This document shows, in pieces, positions 8,118 to 16,865 of a stretch of 64,000 nucleotides of DNA. The DNA is from an uncultured Rhodospirillales bacterium (GTDB taxonomy: Bacteria > Pseudomonadota > Alphaproteobacteria > CACIAM-22H2). Location: positions 104,707-168,706 of the forward strand of contig CALANV010000043.1 of the NCBI GenBank assembly GCA_937926175.1. The letters run 5' to 3'. The position numbers and the translations under genes were made by a program. The first letter of the stretch is position 1. Each line of letters starts with the position of its first letter. The notes under the pieces were generated by a model. It was not told where the DNA came from. It was given only the letters and a program-made list of their open reading frames with translations, and searched no databases.

Positions 8118-9029
8118 TCAGGTGTCCTCGATCTTGGCGGCGCGCGCCCGCGACACGCGTCCGGCAGGCGGGCGGCCGAGCACCCTGGAGATGAACAGCG
8201 CGGCGCGAACGACGCCGTCGAGATCGACGCCGGTGTGCACGCCGAGGCCATCGAGCATGTAGAGAACATCCTCGGTGGCGACGTTGCCGCTTGCACCCGG
8301 CGCGTAGGGACAGCCGCCGAGCCCCGCCGTCGACGCATCGACGACCGTGATGCCCAGCTCCATACAGGCGAGGATGTTGGGGAGCGCCTGTCCGTAGGTG
8401 TCGTGGAAATGCACGGCGAGCGCCGTGATGGGGACGCGCTGCGCCACCGCGGCGACGAGCGCCTGGGCCTGCCGTGCCGTGCCGACGCCGATTGTGTCGC
8501 CGAGCGAAATCTCGTCGCAGCCCATGTCGTGCAGCGTCGCCGCGAGCGCGGCGACCCGTTCGGGCGCCACGGTCCCCTCGTACGGACAGCCGAGGACGCA
8601 GGAAATGTAGCCGCGGACCCGGATTCCCTCGGCCCGTGCCCGCGCGACCACCGGGCGGAACCGCTCGATGCTTTCGGCAATCGAGCAGTTCGTGTTGCGC
8701 TGGGAGAAGGTCTCCGAGGCGGCGGTGAACACCGCGACCTCGCGCAGGCCCGCCGCGATCGCCTGCTCGAGACCCTTGAGGTTCGGAACGAGCGCCGAAT
8801 ACGAGGCATGCCGTCGCGCTTCGACCGCGGCGGCCACGGCCGCGGAGTCCGCCATCTGCGGCACCCATTTCGGCGACACGAAGCTTCCGATCTCGATCGA
8901 GGTGAGCCCCGCCGCGGCAAGCCGGCGGATGAACTCGATCTTGGTTTCCGTCGGAACGGACCCGGGCTCGTTTTGAAGCCCGTCGCGCGGGCCGACCTCG
9001 ACGATGCGAACGGCGCTCGGCAGATTCAT
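8118..9029 (-). CDS. mvaB: Hydroxymethylglutaryl-CoA lyase
   Basis: A 303-aa TIM-barrel lyase of the DRE-TIM family. It cleaves HMG-CoA to acetyl-CoA and acetoacetate. Visible motifs: VEVGPRDGLQNEP (metal-binding start), IEIGSFVSPKWVPQMAD, HFHDTYGQALPN (metal His pair), and the active-site cysteine loop GLGGCPYAPGASGNVATED. The ATG at 9029 follows GGAGG; an upstream in-frame ATG at 9065 is less likely. It is divergent from the XRE-cupin gene and the TRAP / HMG-CoA reductase genes. In mevalonate degradation this enzyme acts after degradative HMG-CoA reductase, and in leucine degradation after methylglutaconyl-CoA hydratase. The presence of mvaA in the same cluster favours mevalonate use. Confidence 0.93.
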   Translation of the reverse strand: MNLPSAVRIVEVGPRDGLQNEPGSVPTETKIEFIRRLAAAGLTSIEIGSFVSPKWVPQMADSAAVAAAVEARRHASYSALVPNLKGLEQAIAAGLREVAVFTAASETFSQRNTNCSIAESIERFRPVVARARAEGIRVRGYISCVLGCPYEGTVAPERVAALAATLHDMGCDEISLGDTIGVGTARQAQALVAAVAQRVPITALAVHFHDTYGQALPNILACMELGITVVDASTAGLGGCPYAPGASGNVATEDVLYMLDGLGVHTGVDLDGVVRAALFISRVLGRPPAGRVSRARAAKIEDT

Positions 9030-9108
9030 CCATCCTCCCGGGGCTTCTCGACCGTCACGGCGCATGCCGCGGCATGCGTTTCCGACGGTGGTTGACTCAG
9101 AGGTTTAT

Positions 9109-9130
9109 TTACAGGAAACTTACAGGAAAC
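9109..9130. promoter_or_regulatory. Tandem 11-bp direct repeat in the divergent mvaB / regulator promoter
   Basis: TTACAGGAAAC occurs twice back to back (9109-9119 and 9120-9130), ending 6 bases before the XRE-cupin start codon. A TTGACT hexamer lies at 9092-9097. Two helical-turn-spaced copies between divergent genes suggest a binding site for the XRE-cupin regulator, repressing itself and possibly mvaB. Function is inferred. Confidence 0.5.
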
Positions 9131-9136
9131 AGAACC

Positions 9137-9754
9137 ATGGAAACGCTCGGCTCCCGCCTCCGTACGCTTCGCCATCTCCGCGGCCTCAGCATCGACGTCG
9201 CCGCGCGCCAGCTTTCGCTGTCGAAAGGTTATCTTTCGAAGGTCGAGAACGACCGCGCCGTTCCGTCGATCGCCTGCCTGACGCGGATGGCCGAGGTGTA
9301 TCGCACGTCCATCGCCGCCATGCTGGGCGAGGGGGGCGATGAGAGCCGCTTTTCGATCGTCCGGGCGAACGAGCGCCGCTTCATCAACCGCGACGGAACG
9401 GAGCTCGGCTACCGCTTCGCCGCCATCAACGACCGCAAACCCGACCGCCGCGCCCACGCCTTCGTATTGACTCTGCCGTGGACCGACAGCCGGAGGCTTT
9501 TCTATCAGCACCCCGGTGAGGAGCTGTTCCTCGTCCTCAAGGGGCGTATCCGTTTTCACTACGGCGGCGCGGAATACCTCCTGGAGGAGGGCGACTGCGT
9601 CTATTTCGACTCGAGCGTCAAGCATCGCGGCGAGGCCGCCGACCGCAAGGGGGCGCAGGCGCTCTCCGTCATCATACCAGGGCCGTCGCGGACCGGCCGT
9701 TCGTCGTCCGCAACCAAACCGAAATCGTCTGCAACCAAACGGAAATCGTCGTAA
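9137..9754 (+). CDS. XRE-cupin transcriptional regulator
   Basis: A 205-aa protein with an N-terminal helix-turn-helix (GSRLRTLRHLRGLSIDVAA, then LSLSKGYLSKVENDRAVPS) and a C-terminal cupin barrel (HPGEELFLVLKGRIRFHYGG, YLLEEGDCVYFDSSVKHRG). Such regulators sense a small carboxylate or amine in the cupin pocket. The ATG at 9137 directly precedes the HTH. It starts the gene string leading to the TRAP transporter and HMG-CoA reductase and diverges from HMG-CoA lyase, so mevalonate or a downstream metabolite is a sensible inducer (inference). The last ~15 residues are a Lys/Ser tail encoded by two copies of a 21-base repeat (9710-9751). Confidence 0.88.
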   Translation: METLGSRLRTLRHLRGLSIDVAARQLSLSKGYLSKVENDRAVPSIACLTRMAEVYRTSIAAMLGEGGDESRFSIVRANERRFINRDGTELGYRFAAINDRKPDRRAHAFVLTLPWTDSRRLFYQHPGEELFLVLKGRIRFHYGGAEYLLEEGDCVYFDSSVKHRGEAADRKGAQALSVIIPGPSRTGRSSSATKPKSSATKRKSS

Positions 9755-9770
9755 CGGTGGAGGACTTGCC

Positions 9771-10811
9771 ATGAGGAGGATCAAGGTTTCCCGACGTGTT
9801 CTGCTGAAGACGGCCGTCGGCGCCGCAGCCGGCGCATCGCTTGCCGCGCCCGCGATCGCGCAGCAGCAGGTGACGTGGCGCATGCAGGCGCTCTGGGACG
9901 CCAACACGACGCCGCAGAAATTCGAGGAACGGTTCGTCGCCCGCGTGGCGGAGCTCACCGGCGGGCGCTTCAAGATCAATCTGTTCGCGGCGGGACAGAT
10001 GGTTCCCGCAGCACAGGCATTCGACGCGGTCCGGAGCGGCGCGTTCGAGATGATGAAGACGTTCGACGGCTACGAAGCCGGCAAGATCCCGGCCTTCGCC
10101 TTCACCAGCACGGTCCCGTTCGGCTTCGAGCAGCCGGACCAGCTCGAGGCATGGTTCTATGAACTCGGCGGCCTCGACATGGCGCGCGAGGCCTACGCGT
10201 CGGCAGGTCTCCACTACATCGCGCCGACCGTCTACGGCCAGGAGCCGATCCATTCGAAGGTTCCGTTGAGCAAGATTGACGACCTCAAAGGCAAGAAGGG
10301 TCGTTTCGTCGGCCTCGCGAGCACCGTCATGGCGGCGTTCGGCGTCGCCGTCACGCCGCTGCCGACGGGCGAGGTCTATACCGCGCTCGAGAAGAACGTG
10401 ATCGACCTCGCCGACCGGGGCGATCTGACCGCGAATCTCGAGGCGGGACTGGCCGAGGTCGCGAAGTACGTGATCTATCCGAGCGTCCACCAGCCGACCA
10501 CGGCGACGAGCTACGTCGCGAACAAGGCCGCGTACGACAGGCTGCCGGCCGAGTTCAAGGCGGCGTTGGCGGTCGCAGCGCGCGAGATCTCCGGCGCGCT
10601 CCGGCAGCACCTGCTCGTCCAGGACGCAGCCGCGATCGAGGCCTACAAGGCGAAGGGCTGCGAGATCCTGAGCTTCGATCCGGCTGACGTCCGTGCCAAT
10701 CGTGCGAAGGCGATCGAGGCGTGGCGCGCTGCGACGAAGAACGATGCGCTCGCCACCCGCATTCTCGACAGCCAGATCGACTTCATGAAGAAGCTGAACC
10801 TTCTCGTCTGA
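9771..10811 (+). CDS. dctP: TRAP transporter substrate-binding protein (DctP family)
   Basis: A 346-aa periplasmic binding protein. The signal peptide has a twin-arginine motif (SRRVLLK) before its hydrophobic core and a likely cut after AIA, about residue 33, so Tat export is plausible. DctP hallmarks: FAAGQMVPAAQAFDAVRSG, LKGKKGRFVGL (carboxylate-binding Arg region), and TPLPTGEVYTALEKNVIDLAD. ATG follows GGAGG with normal spacing. The ligand is not readable, but the fixed partners (HMG-CoA reductase and lyase) make mevalonate the leading candidate. It is separated from the permease genes by a strong hairpin. Confidence 0.9.
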   Translation: MRRIKVSRRVLLKTAVGAAAGASLAAPAIAQQQVTWRMQALWDANTTPQKFEERFVARVAELTGGRFKINLFAAGQMVPAAQAFDAVRSGAFEMMKTFDGYEAGKIPAFAFTSTVPFGFEQPDQLEAWFYELGGLDMAREAYASAGLHYIAPTVYGQEPIHSKVPLSKIDDLKGKKGRFVGLASTVMAAFGVAVTPLPTGEVYTALEKNVIDLADRGDLTANLEAGLAEVAKYVIYPSVHQPTTATSYVANKAAYDRLPAEFKAALAVAAREISGALRQHLLVQDAAAIEAYKAKGCEILSFDPADVRANRAKAIEAWRAATKNDALATRILDSQIDFMKKLNLLV

Positions 10812-10819
10812 CCGCGGCG

Positions 10820-10846
10820 GGCCGCCGGCGATTTTCGCCGGCGGCC
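10820..10846 (+). promoter_or_regulatory. Intercistronic hairpin between dctP and dctQ
   Basis: A perfect 12-bp stem (10820-10831 with 10835-10846) with a TTT loop, 9 bases after the dctP stop. There is no T tract after it. Such structures commonly protect or terminate part of the message so the binding protein is made in excess over the permease; that role is inferred. Confidence 0.6.
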
Positions 10847-10866
10847 ATTCCTCCCCGAGAGGCATC

Positions 10867-11382
10867 ATGTCCATCGTCCGGCTTTACGTGCGCGGCGTCA
10901 CGGCCCTGAACCGCTGGCTCGCCTACGCCGTCGCCGGCCTCGTCTACGTCATGATCGCGGTGATCCTGTTCGAAGTCGTCAGCCGATACGTCTTCGGCGC
11001 ACCGACGGTCTGGGCGATGGAGTCGGCGGCGCTAATGTTCGGGCCGTATTTCCTGCTCGCGGGCCCCTGGCTTCTCCACACCAAGGCACACGTGGCGGTG
11101 GACTTCGTCCGCATGCGGCTGCCGCCGCGCGCGGGATTCGTGCTCGACTGTCTGACCTACCCCATCATCTTCATCTTCTGCGTCATTCTGATCGCTTACG
11201 GCTGGCCGTTCGCCGTCAACGCCTATGCCCTCGGCGAGACGTCGTTTTCAGCCTGGAATCCGATCATCTGGCCGTTCAAGTTCGCGATACCGCTCGCGGC
11301 GGTCCTGCTGCTGGCACAGGCCGTGGCGGAGTTCCTGCGCATCATCTGCACGCTCACCGGGCGTGAAGGGGCGCTCGAATGA
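10867..11382 (+). CDS. dctQ: TRAP transporter small permease (DctQ family)
   Basis: A 171-aa inner-membrane protein with four hydrophobic helices. The first helix and FEVVSRYVFGAPTVWAMES match the DctQ signature; a central HTKAHVAVDFVRMRLP loop follows. ATG at 10867 is preceded by GAGAGG. Its stop overlaps the dctM start by 4 bases (ATGA), so the two permeases are translationally coupled. Confidence 0.9.
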   Translation: MSIVRLYVRGVTALNRWLAYAVAGLVYVMIAVILFEVVSRYVFGAPTVWAMESAALMFGPYFLLAGPWLLHTKAHVAVDFVRMRLPPRAGFVLDCLTYPIIFIFCVILIAYGWPFAVNAYALGETSFSAWNPIIWPFKFAIPLAAVLLLAQAVAEFLRIICTLTGREGALE

Positions 11383-12695
11383 GCTCCGGCTTCATCCTCG
11401 TCGCGATGTTCCTCGGCCTCGTCGGCCTGATGCTGACGGGCTTGCCACTCGCCTTCGTGCTGGGCGGGACGTCGCTCTTCTTCACGGCCGTGTTCTGGAA
11501 TCCGGGCGCGATCGTCATCACGGTGATCCAGATCTTCGACACGATGCGCTCGGAGGCGCTGCTGGCGATCCCGCTTTACATCCTGATGGCCTGCCTGCTG
11601 CAGCGCTCCGGGGTCATCGAGGCGCTCTACCGGGCCATGGAGCTGTGGTTCAGCCGCTTGGCGGGCGGTCTTGCCGTCGGCACGGTCGTCATCTGCACGA
11701 TCATGGCGGCGATGACCGGCGTGGTCGGAGCGGCCGTCACCTCGATGGGCATCCTGGCGCTACCGTCGATGCTCAGGCGCGGCTACGACCGCGAGATGTC
11801 GATCGGAACGATCTGCGCCGCCGGCACGCTCGGCATCCTCATCCCGCCGTCCGTCGTGACCATCGTCTATGCCGTCACGGCGCAGATCTCGATCGGCCAG
11901 ATGCTCATCGCCGGCCTGGTGCCGGGACTGATTCTCGCCGGCCTCTACATCGCCTACATCGTGACCCGGTCGATGCTCGATCCGTCGCTCGCGCCGGTCG
12001 GTGCGGACGCGCGCACGGCGCCGCTGAAGGTCCGGATCGCCGCGCTCGGCGCGCTCATTATTCCGAGCGCGATCATCGTGGCGGTGCTGGGCAGCATGTA
12101 TTTCGGCATCGCGACGCCGACCGAGGCCGCCGCCGTGGGCGCAGCCGGTGCCGCGGCCTCGGCCGCGCTCCAGCGCCGGCTTACCTTCGCGGTATTGCGG
12201 GACGCAGCCCTCGACACGCTCAAGGCGACCGCGATGGTTCTGTGGATCACCATCGGCGCCAAGGCCTTCGTCGCGATCTTCACGGGCCTCGGCGGGGCGG
12301 ACTTCATGCTCGATTTCATCCGCGGCTGGGATGCGGCGCCGTGGCTGATCCTCGCGGCGATGCTCGCGACCCTGATCTTCCTGGGCTGCTTTCTCGACGA
12401 GATCGGCATCATCCTGCTGACGGTGCCCGTCTTCCTGCCGATCGTGAAGTTCCTCGGCTTCGATCCGCTGTGGTTCGGCGTGCTGTTTCTCGTAACCGCG
12501 CAGATGGCGTACCTCACGCCGCCCTTCGGCTACACGCTGTTCTACATCAAGGGAACGCTTCCGCCCGACATCGGGATGGATACGGTCTATCGGGCGGTGG
12601 TTCCGTTCTTCTTCCTTCAGCTCGCAGGTCTTCTGATCTGTGCCTTCTTCCCTGATCTGGTGACGTGGCTGCCACGTTCCATGATCGCCCGCTAG
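11379..12695 (+). CDS. dctM: TRAP transporter large permease (DctM family)
   Basis: A 438-aa inner-membrane protein with about twelve hydrophobic segments. DctM motifs include LMLTGLPLAFVLGGTSLFF at the start, AAMTGVVGAAVTSMGILALP, the GTLGILIPPSVVTIVYAV loop and YFGIATPTEAAAVGA. It forms the Na+-driven channel part of the tripartite system with DctQ and DctP. It ends just before the mvaA ribosome site, so transporter and reductase form one operon. Confidence 0.92.
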   Translation: MSSGFILVAMFLGLVGLMLTGLPLAFVLGGTSLFFTAVFWNPGAIVITVIQIFDTMRSEALLAIPLYILMACLLQRSGVIEALYRAMELWFSRLAGGLAVGTVVICTIMAAMTGVVGAAVTSMGILALPSMLRRGYDREMSIGTICAAGTLGILIPPSVVTIVYAVTAQISIGQMLIAGLVPGLILAGLYIAYIVTRSMLDPSLAPVGADARTAPLKVRIAALGALIIPSAIIVAVLGSMYFGIATPTEAAAVGAAGAAASAALQRRLTFAVLRDAALDTLKATAMVLWITIGAKAFVAIFTGLGGADFMLDFIRGWDAAPWLILAAMLATLIFLGCFLDEIGIILLTVPVFLPIVKFLGFDPLWFGVLFLVTAQMAYLTPPFGYTLFYIKGTLPPDIGMDTVYRAVVPFFFLQLAGLLICAFFPDLVTWLPRSMIAR

Positions 12696-12713
12696 GATCA
12701 ACGAGGAGTGTTC

Positions 12714-13979
12714 ATGTCAAAGACGTCGCGCATCCCGGGGTTCCACAAACTGTCGCCCGCCGAGCGCCTGGCCAAGGTCGTCGAGCTATGCGGGCTCGAC
12801 GACGCAGCGCACCGGCAGCTCGCCAACACGGGAAACCTGGACGTGGCCCTTGCCGACCGGTTGATCGAGAACGTCATCGGGGTGATGGCCATTCCGATCG
12901 GCATCGCGACCAACATGGTGATCGATGGTCGCGAGACTCTGATTCCGATGGCGACGGAGGAAAGCTCGGTCGTCGCCGCGGTCTGCAATGCGGCGCGCCA
13001 GTGCCGGGATTCAGGCGGATTCGTCACGTCGACCAGCGGTCCTCTGATGATCGCCCAGATCCAGCTCGTCGATGTGCCCGATCCGCACGCGGCGCGCCTG
13101 AAGATCCTGGAACGGCGCGATGGGATCAAGGCCGTGTGCGACGAGGTCGACCCCGTGCTCGTGCGCCTCGGCGGCGGCTTCCGCGACCTCGAGGTGCGGG
13201 TCCTCGACACCCAGGCGGGTCCCATGGTCATCACCCACATCATCGTCGATACGCGCGACGCGATGGGCGCCAATGCCGTCAACTCCATGGCGGAGAAGCT
13301 GGCCCCGCACATCGCCGGCTGGACCGGGGGGCGGACGTATCTGCGCATCCTGTCCAACCTTGCCGACCGCCGCGTCGCGCGGGCGCGAGCGGTCTGGAAG
13401 GTGGATGCGATCGGCGGCCCCGAGGTACGCGACGGCATCCTGTCGGCCTATCACTTCGCGGCGGCCGATCCGTATCGGGCGGCGACCCACAACAAGGGGA
13501 TCATGAACGGCGTCACCGCGGTCGTGCTGGCGACGGGCAACGACACGCGCGCGATCGAGGCGGGCGCGCATGCCTATGCGGCGCGGCATGGCCGCTACAC
13601 CAGCCTTACTCACTGGGAGCGGACGGCCGAGGGCGACCTCGCCGGAACGCTCGAAATCCCGATGGCGGTCGGTCTGGTCGGCGGTGCGACCAAGGTGCAT
13701 CCGACCGCGCAGGTCTGCCTGAAGATCCTCGGCGTCGACAGTGCCGACCGGCTTGCTCGCATCATCGCCGCGGTCGGCCTGGCCCAGAACTTCGCCGCGC
13801 TCAAGGCGCTGGCCACGACCGGCATTCAGAAGGGCCACATGGCGCTGCACGCTCAGAACATCGCCATGATGGCAGGCGCGGTCGGCGACGAAATCGATCG
13901 GGTGGCCAAGGCGATGGTCGCGGCCGGCACCGTGCGGCTCGACGTCGCCGAGCAGGAGCTCGCGAAGCTGCGAAAATAG
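12714..13979 (+). CDS. mvaA: Hydroxymethylglutaryl-CoA reductase, class II (degradative)
   Basis: About 421 aa, the length of class II enzymes such as Pseudomonas mevalonii MvaA. The catalytic residues can be matched: Glu83 in MATEESSVVAA, Lys261 in HNKGIMNG, Asp277 in ATGNDTRAIEAG and His375 in KGHMALHAQN. Class II reductases usually work in the oxidative direction with NAD+, turning mevalonate and CoA into HMG-CoA. ATG at 12714 has GAGGAG upstream; a GTG two codons earlier (12708) overlaps that site. It is last in the TRAP operon, and HMG-CoA lyase at 8118 supplies the next step, so mevalonate is probably used as a carbon source. Confidence 0.93.
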   Translation: MSKTSRIPGFHKLSPAERLAKVVELCGLDDAAHRQLANTGNLDVALADRLIENVIGVMAIPIGIATNMVIDGRETLIPMATEESSVVAAVCNAARQCRDSGGFVTSTSGPLMIAQIQLVDVPDPHAARLKILERRDGIKAVCDEVDPVLVRLGGGFRDLEVRVLDTQAGPMVITHIIVDTRDAMGANAVNSMAEKLAPHIAGWTGGRTYLRILSNLADRRVARARAVWKVDAIGGPEVRDGILSAYHFAAADPYRAATHNKGIMNGVTAVVLATGNDTRAIEAGAHAYAARHGRYTSLTHWERTAEGDLAGTLEIPMAVGLVGGATKVHPTAQVCLKILGVDSADRLARIIAAVGLAQNFAALKALATTGIQKGHMALHAQNIAMMAGAVGDEIDRVAKAMVAAGTVRLDVAEQELAKLRK

Positions 13980-14001
13980 CCGGATTGCCGGGGGCGGCGT
14001 G

Positions 14002-14349
14002 CTACAGGATCGCGAGCACCGCCTCCGGCGGGCGGCCGAGGGCGGCCCTGTCGCCGTTCACGACGATCGGGCGCTCGATCAGCACCGGGTTCTCGACCAT
14101 GGCGCGGATCAGCGCGTCGTCCGACAGTTTCGGGTCGTCGAGGCCGAGTGCCGCGTAGGGCGCCTCCTTCTTCCGCATCAGGTCGCGCGGCTTGAGGCCC
14201 AGCTTGCGCAGAATGTCCTCAAGCTCCGCGGCACTCGGCGGCGTCTTCAGATATTCGACGATCTTCGGCTGAATGCCGCGCGACTTGAGGAGCTCCAGCG
14301 TCGAACGCGACTTGGAGCAACGGGGATTGTGATAGATGACGATGGTCAT
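14002..14349 (-). CDS. arsC: Arsenate reductase, glutaredoxin-dependent (ArsC family)
   Basis: A 115-aa thioredoxin-fold protein with HNPRCSKSRSTLELL, where the single N-terminal Cys is the catalytic residue, and the conserved Arg pair region NPVLIERPIVVNGDRAALGRP near the C-terminus. It reduces arsenate to arsenite using glutaredoxin. No arsenite exporter or ArsR is nearby, so a YffB-like housekeeping relative cannot be excluded. It is convergent with mvaA, with only 22 bases between the stops. Confidence 0.88.
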   Translation of the reverse strand: MTIVIYHNPRCSKSRSTLELLKSRGIQPKIVEYLKTPPSAAELEDILRKLGLKPRDLMRKKEAPYAALGLDDPKLSDDALIRAMVENPVLIERPIVVNGDRAALGRPPEAVLAIL

Positions 14350-14385
14350 TCGTCTTCCCGGATCACAAATCGAAGTTTCGGATGT

Positions 14386-15318
14386 CTAGGCCGCCTCGCG
14401 GGCGGTGGCGTTGAGGCCGAGCAGGGCCTTGGCGGCCGCCTGGACGGCGGGCCGGTCGGCCGGATCGAGGTTGCTCAGGAGCGGCAGGATCGGCCCCATG
14501 TCGGCGATGCCGGCAAGCGACACCGCGTCATGCAGCACGCGGATGGGGTTGATCCTGTTGCGCAGGGTCTCGAGCGGCAGGAACTGCTCGCGGATCGCGA
14601 GCGCCCGGCTCCAGTCGCCGGCCCGGAGCGCCCGGAGCATCGCCATCGACAGCGCAGGGGCGACGCAGACCGAGCCGGAAGTGAAGCTGGAAAGGCCGAA
14701 TTCGCGGAAATGCGCGACGGCCGGCAGCTCGCCGATGCCGCTGATGATGTAGCGGCGGTCGACCAGGTTCACGAGCTTGCCGAGATACGCGTCCTCTGCG
14801 GGATCGTTGCGCACGATGGCATACTTGATGGCGCACACCCGCGCCTCGGAAACGAGTGCTGCGACGTCCTCGGGTTCGAGATAGCCTTCGGCCTTGATGT
14901 AGACGATGACCTGCTTGCCGAAGGCGTCGCTGAAGCGGCGGATGCCGTCCGCCACGCCCGAGGGCGTCGTCAGGCCGGATTGCGGCAGCACCATGACGGT
15001 CGGCACGCCGAGGCTGCGGTAGATCGGCGCCTCGTCCATCATCTTGCCGAAATCCGCCCCGGCCGAGGGGATGATCCACGTGTCGGCCGACGCGGCACCG
15101 GCGAGAGCTTCGATCGTCTTCGCAACCTCGGAGACACGGATGTTGTAGAAATTCGCATTGCCCCCGTACATCAGGGTCTTCACGCCGCCGGCTTCGAGAT
15201 GGCGGATCAGCTTCGCGTTCTCCGCGACGTTGACCTCAAGATCCGCGTTGCGGGCGAGCGGCGGCACGGCGATGACCGATGCGCTCAGATCCTCGAATGT
15301 TACGGGGCTGGTCTTCAT
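14386..15318 (-). CDS. Dihydrodipicolinate synthase / N-acetylneuraminate lyase family protein
   Basis: A 310-aa class I aldolase-type TIM barrel. The N-terminal strand-turn has NAKLIRHLEAGGVKTLMYGG; the Schiff-base lysine is probably in CAIKYAIVRND (the family position read as GxKxxxxD). The typical GTGE-type motif is replaced by GGNANFYN, so this is unlikely to be the biosynthetic DapA. The reaction is pyruvate- or 2-keto-acid-dependent aldol cleavage or condensation of unknown substrate. It may share a transcript with arsC downstream (36-base gap); no sugar-acid genes adjoin it. Confidence 0.8.
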   Translation of the reverse strand: MKTSPVTFEDLSASVIAVPPLARNADLEVNVAENAKLIRHLEAGGVKTLMYGGNANFYNIRVSEVAKTIEALAGAASADTWIIPSAGADFGKMMDEAPIYRSLGVPTVMVLPQSGLTTPSGVADGIRRFSDAFGKQVIVYIKAEGYLEPEDVAALVSEARVCAIKYAIVRNDPAEDAYLGKLVNLVDRRYIISGIGELPAVAHFREFGLSSFTSGSVCVAPALSMAMLRALRAGDWSRALAIREQFLPLETLRNRINPIRVLHDAVSLAGIADMGPILPLLSNLDPADRPAVQAAAKALLGLNATAREAA

Positions 15319-15497
15319 GGCGTTTCCTTTCCTCTCCCGACGGCTGTCAGCCGCGGCGCGGGCAGCCGATTTTATCTCACCGGTTTACGGCCGGCAGATC
15401 CTAGCCGGGCGCACGCCCGCCGCAAAGATGCGGGATACCGGCCGACGCGGATCGCTATGGACGTCCTGGTCGTGCGGCGGGTGGCGCCGCCGCCGTG

Positions 15498-16865
15498 TCA
15501 GGCGATCTTCGCGCCGCGCTGTCCGCGGGCGCGACGCGGGGCCGGTCGCTCGGCGACCGTTCCCCACAGATCATATTCCTCGGCGTGGTCGATCGTGACC
15601 TTGACCAGATCGCCCGGATCAAGATCGGTGACGCCGTCCAGGAAAACATTGCCGTCGATCTCGGGCGCGTCGGCATAGGAGCGCCCCACCGCACCATCGG
15701 CGTTGACCTCGTCGATCAGGACGTCGAGCGTCCGGCCGATCTTGCGCTTGAGGCGCGCGGTGCTGATCTTCTGTTGCGCCGCCATCAACCGGTCCCAGCG
15801 TTCCTGCTTGACCTCTTCGGGCACCGCACCCGGCAGATCGTTCGCCGGCGCGCCGGCGACGGCCTCGTACTTGAAGCAGCCGACGCGGTCGAGTTGGGCC
15901 TCCTCGAGCCAGTCGAGCAGGAACTGGAAATCCGGTTCCGTCTCGCCCGGGAATCCGACGATGAAGGTTGAACGCAACGTGATATCGGGACAGATGTCGC
16001 GCCAACGCCGGATCCGTTCGAGCACCTTTTCCTGATTGGCGGGCCGCCGCATCGCCTTGAGCACGGCGGGGCTCGCATGCTGGAACGGAATGTCGAGATA
16101 GGGAAGGATCTTCCCCTCCGCCATCAACGGGATGAGCTCGTCGACGTGCGGGTAGGGATAGACGTAGTGGAGGCGAACCCACACGCCCAGCTCGCCGAGC
16201 GCGGCGCACAGTTCGGTTATGCGCGCCTTGATCGCGCGGCCGCGCCACCTGCTTTCGGCATGACGCAGATCGACGCCGTAGGCGCTGGTGTCCTGCGAGA
16301 TCACCATGATTTCCCTGACGCCGGCGAGTGCCAGTCGTTCGGCCTCGTAGAGGATCTCGGCGGCCGGACGGCTGACGAGATCGCCGCGCAGATGCGGAAT
16401 GATGCAGAACGTGCAGCGGTGATTGCAGCCTTCGGAGATCTTGAGATAGGCGTAGTGCCGCGGCGTGAGCTTGATCCCCTGCGGCGGCACGAGGTCGATG
16501 AAGGGGTCGTGCTTGGGCGGCACCACCTGATGCACCGCTTCGACCACGGCCTCGTACTGGTGCGGTCCGGTGACGGCGAGCACGTTCGGGTGGACAGCCC
16601 GGATCGCGTCCGGTTCGGCGCCCATGCAGCCGGTGACGATGACGCGGCCGTTCTCGGCCAACGCCTCGCCGATGGCCTCGAGCGATTCCTGCTTGGCGCT
16701 GTCGAGGAAGCCGCAGGTGTTGACGAGCACGACGTCCGCGCCGTCATAGCTGGATACGATCTCGTACCCTTCGGCGCGCAGACGGGTCAGGATGCGTTCA
16801 GAGTCGACGAGTGCCTTGGGACAACCAAGGCTGACGATGCCGACCTTGGGGGCGGATTTCTTCAT
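15498..16865 (-). CDS. rimO: Ribosomal protein S12 methylthiotransferase RimO
   Basis: About 455 aa. Domain order is UPF0004 (KVGIVSLGCPKALVDSERIL; cysteines in CGF and in CMGAE), radical SAM (EGCNHRCTFCIIPHLRG, with CxxxCxxC) and a C-terminal TRAM domain. RimO adds a methylthio group to Asp88/89 of ribosomal protein S12. The SLGCPKxxVDSE form of the first motif separates RimO from MiaB. ATG at 16865 begins the conserved part; an in-frame extension to 16946 looks non-coding. It is monocistronic as seen. Confidence 0.95.
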   Translation of the reverse strand: MKKSAPKVGIVSLGCPKALVDSERILTRLRAEGYEIVSSYDGADVVLVNTCGFLDSAKQESLEAIGEALAENGRVIVTGCMGAEPDAIRAVHPNVLAVTGPHQYEAVVEAVHQVVPPKHDPFIDLVPPQGIKLTPRHYAYLKISEGCNHRCTFCIIPHLRGDLVSRPAAEILYEAERLALAGVREIMVISQDTSAYGVDLRHAESRWRGRAIKARITELCAALGELGVWVRLHYVYPYPHVDELIPLMAEGKILPYLDIPFQHASPAVLKAMRRPANQEKVLERIRRWRDICPDITLRSTFIVGFPGETEPDFQFLLDWLEEAQLDRVGCFKYEAVAGAPANDLPGAVPEEVKQERWDRLMAAQQKISTARLKRKIGRTLDVLIDEVNADGAVGRSYADAPEIDGNVFLDGVTDLDPGDLVKVTIDHAEEYDLWGTVAERPAPRRARGQRGAKIA

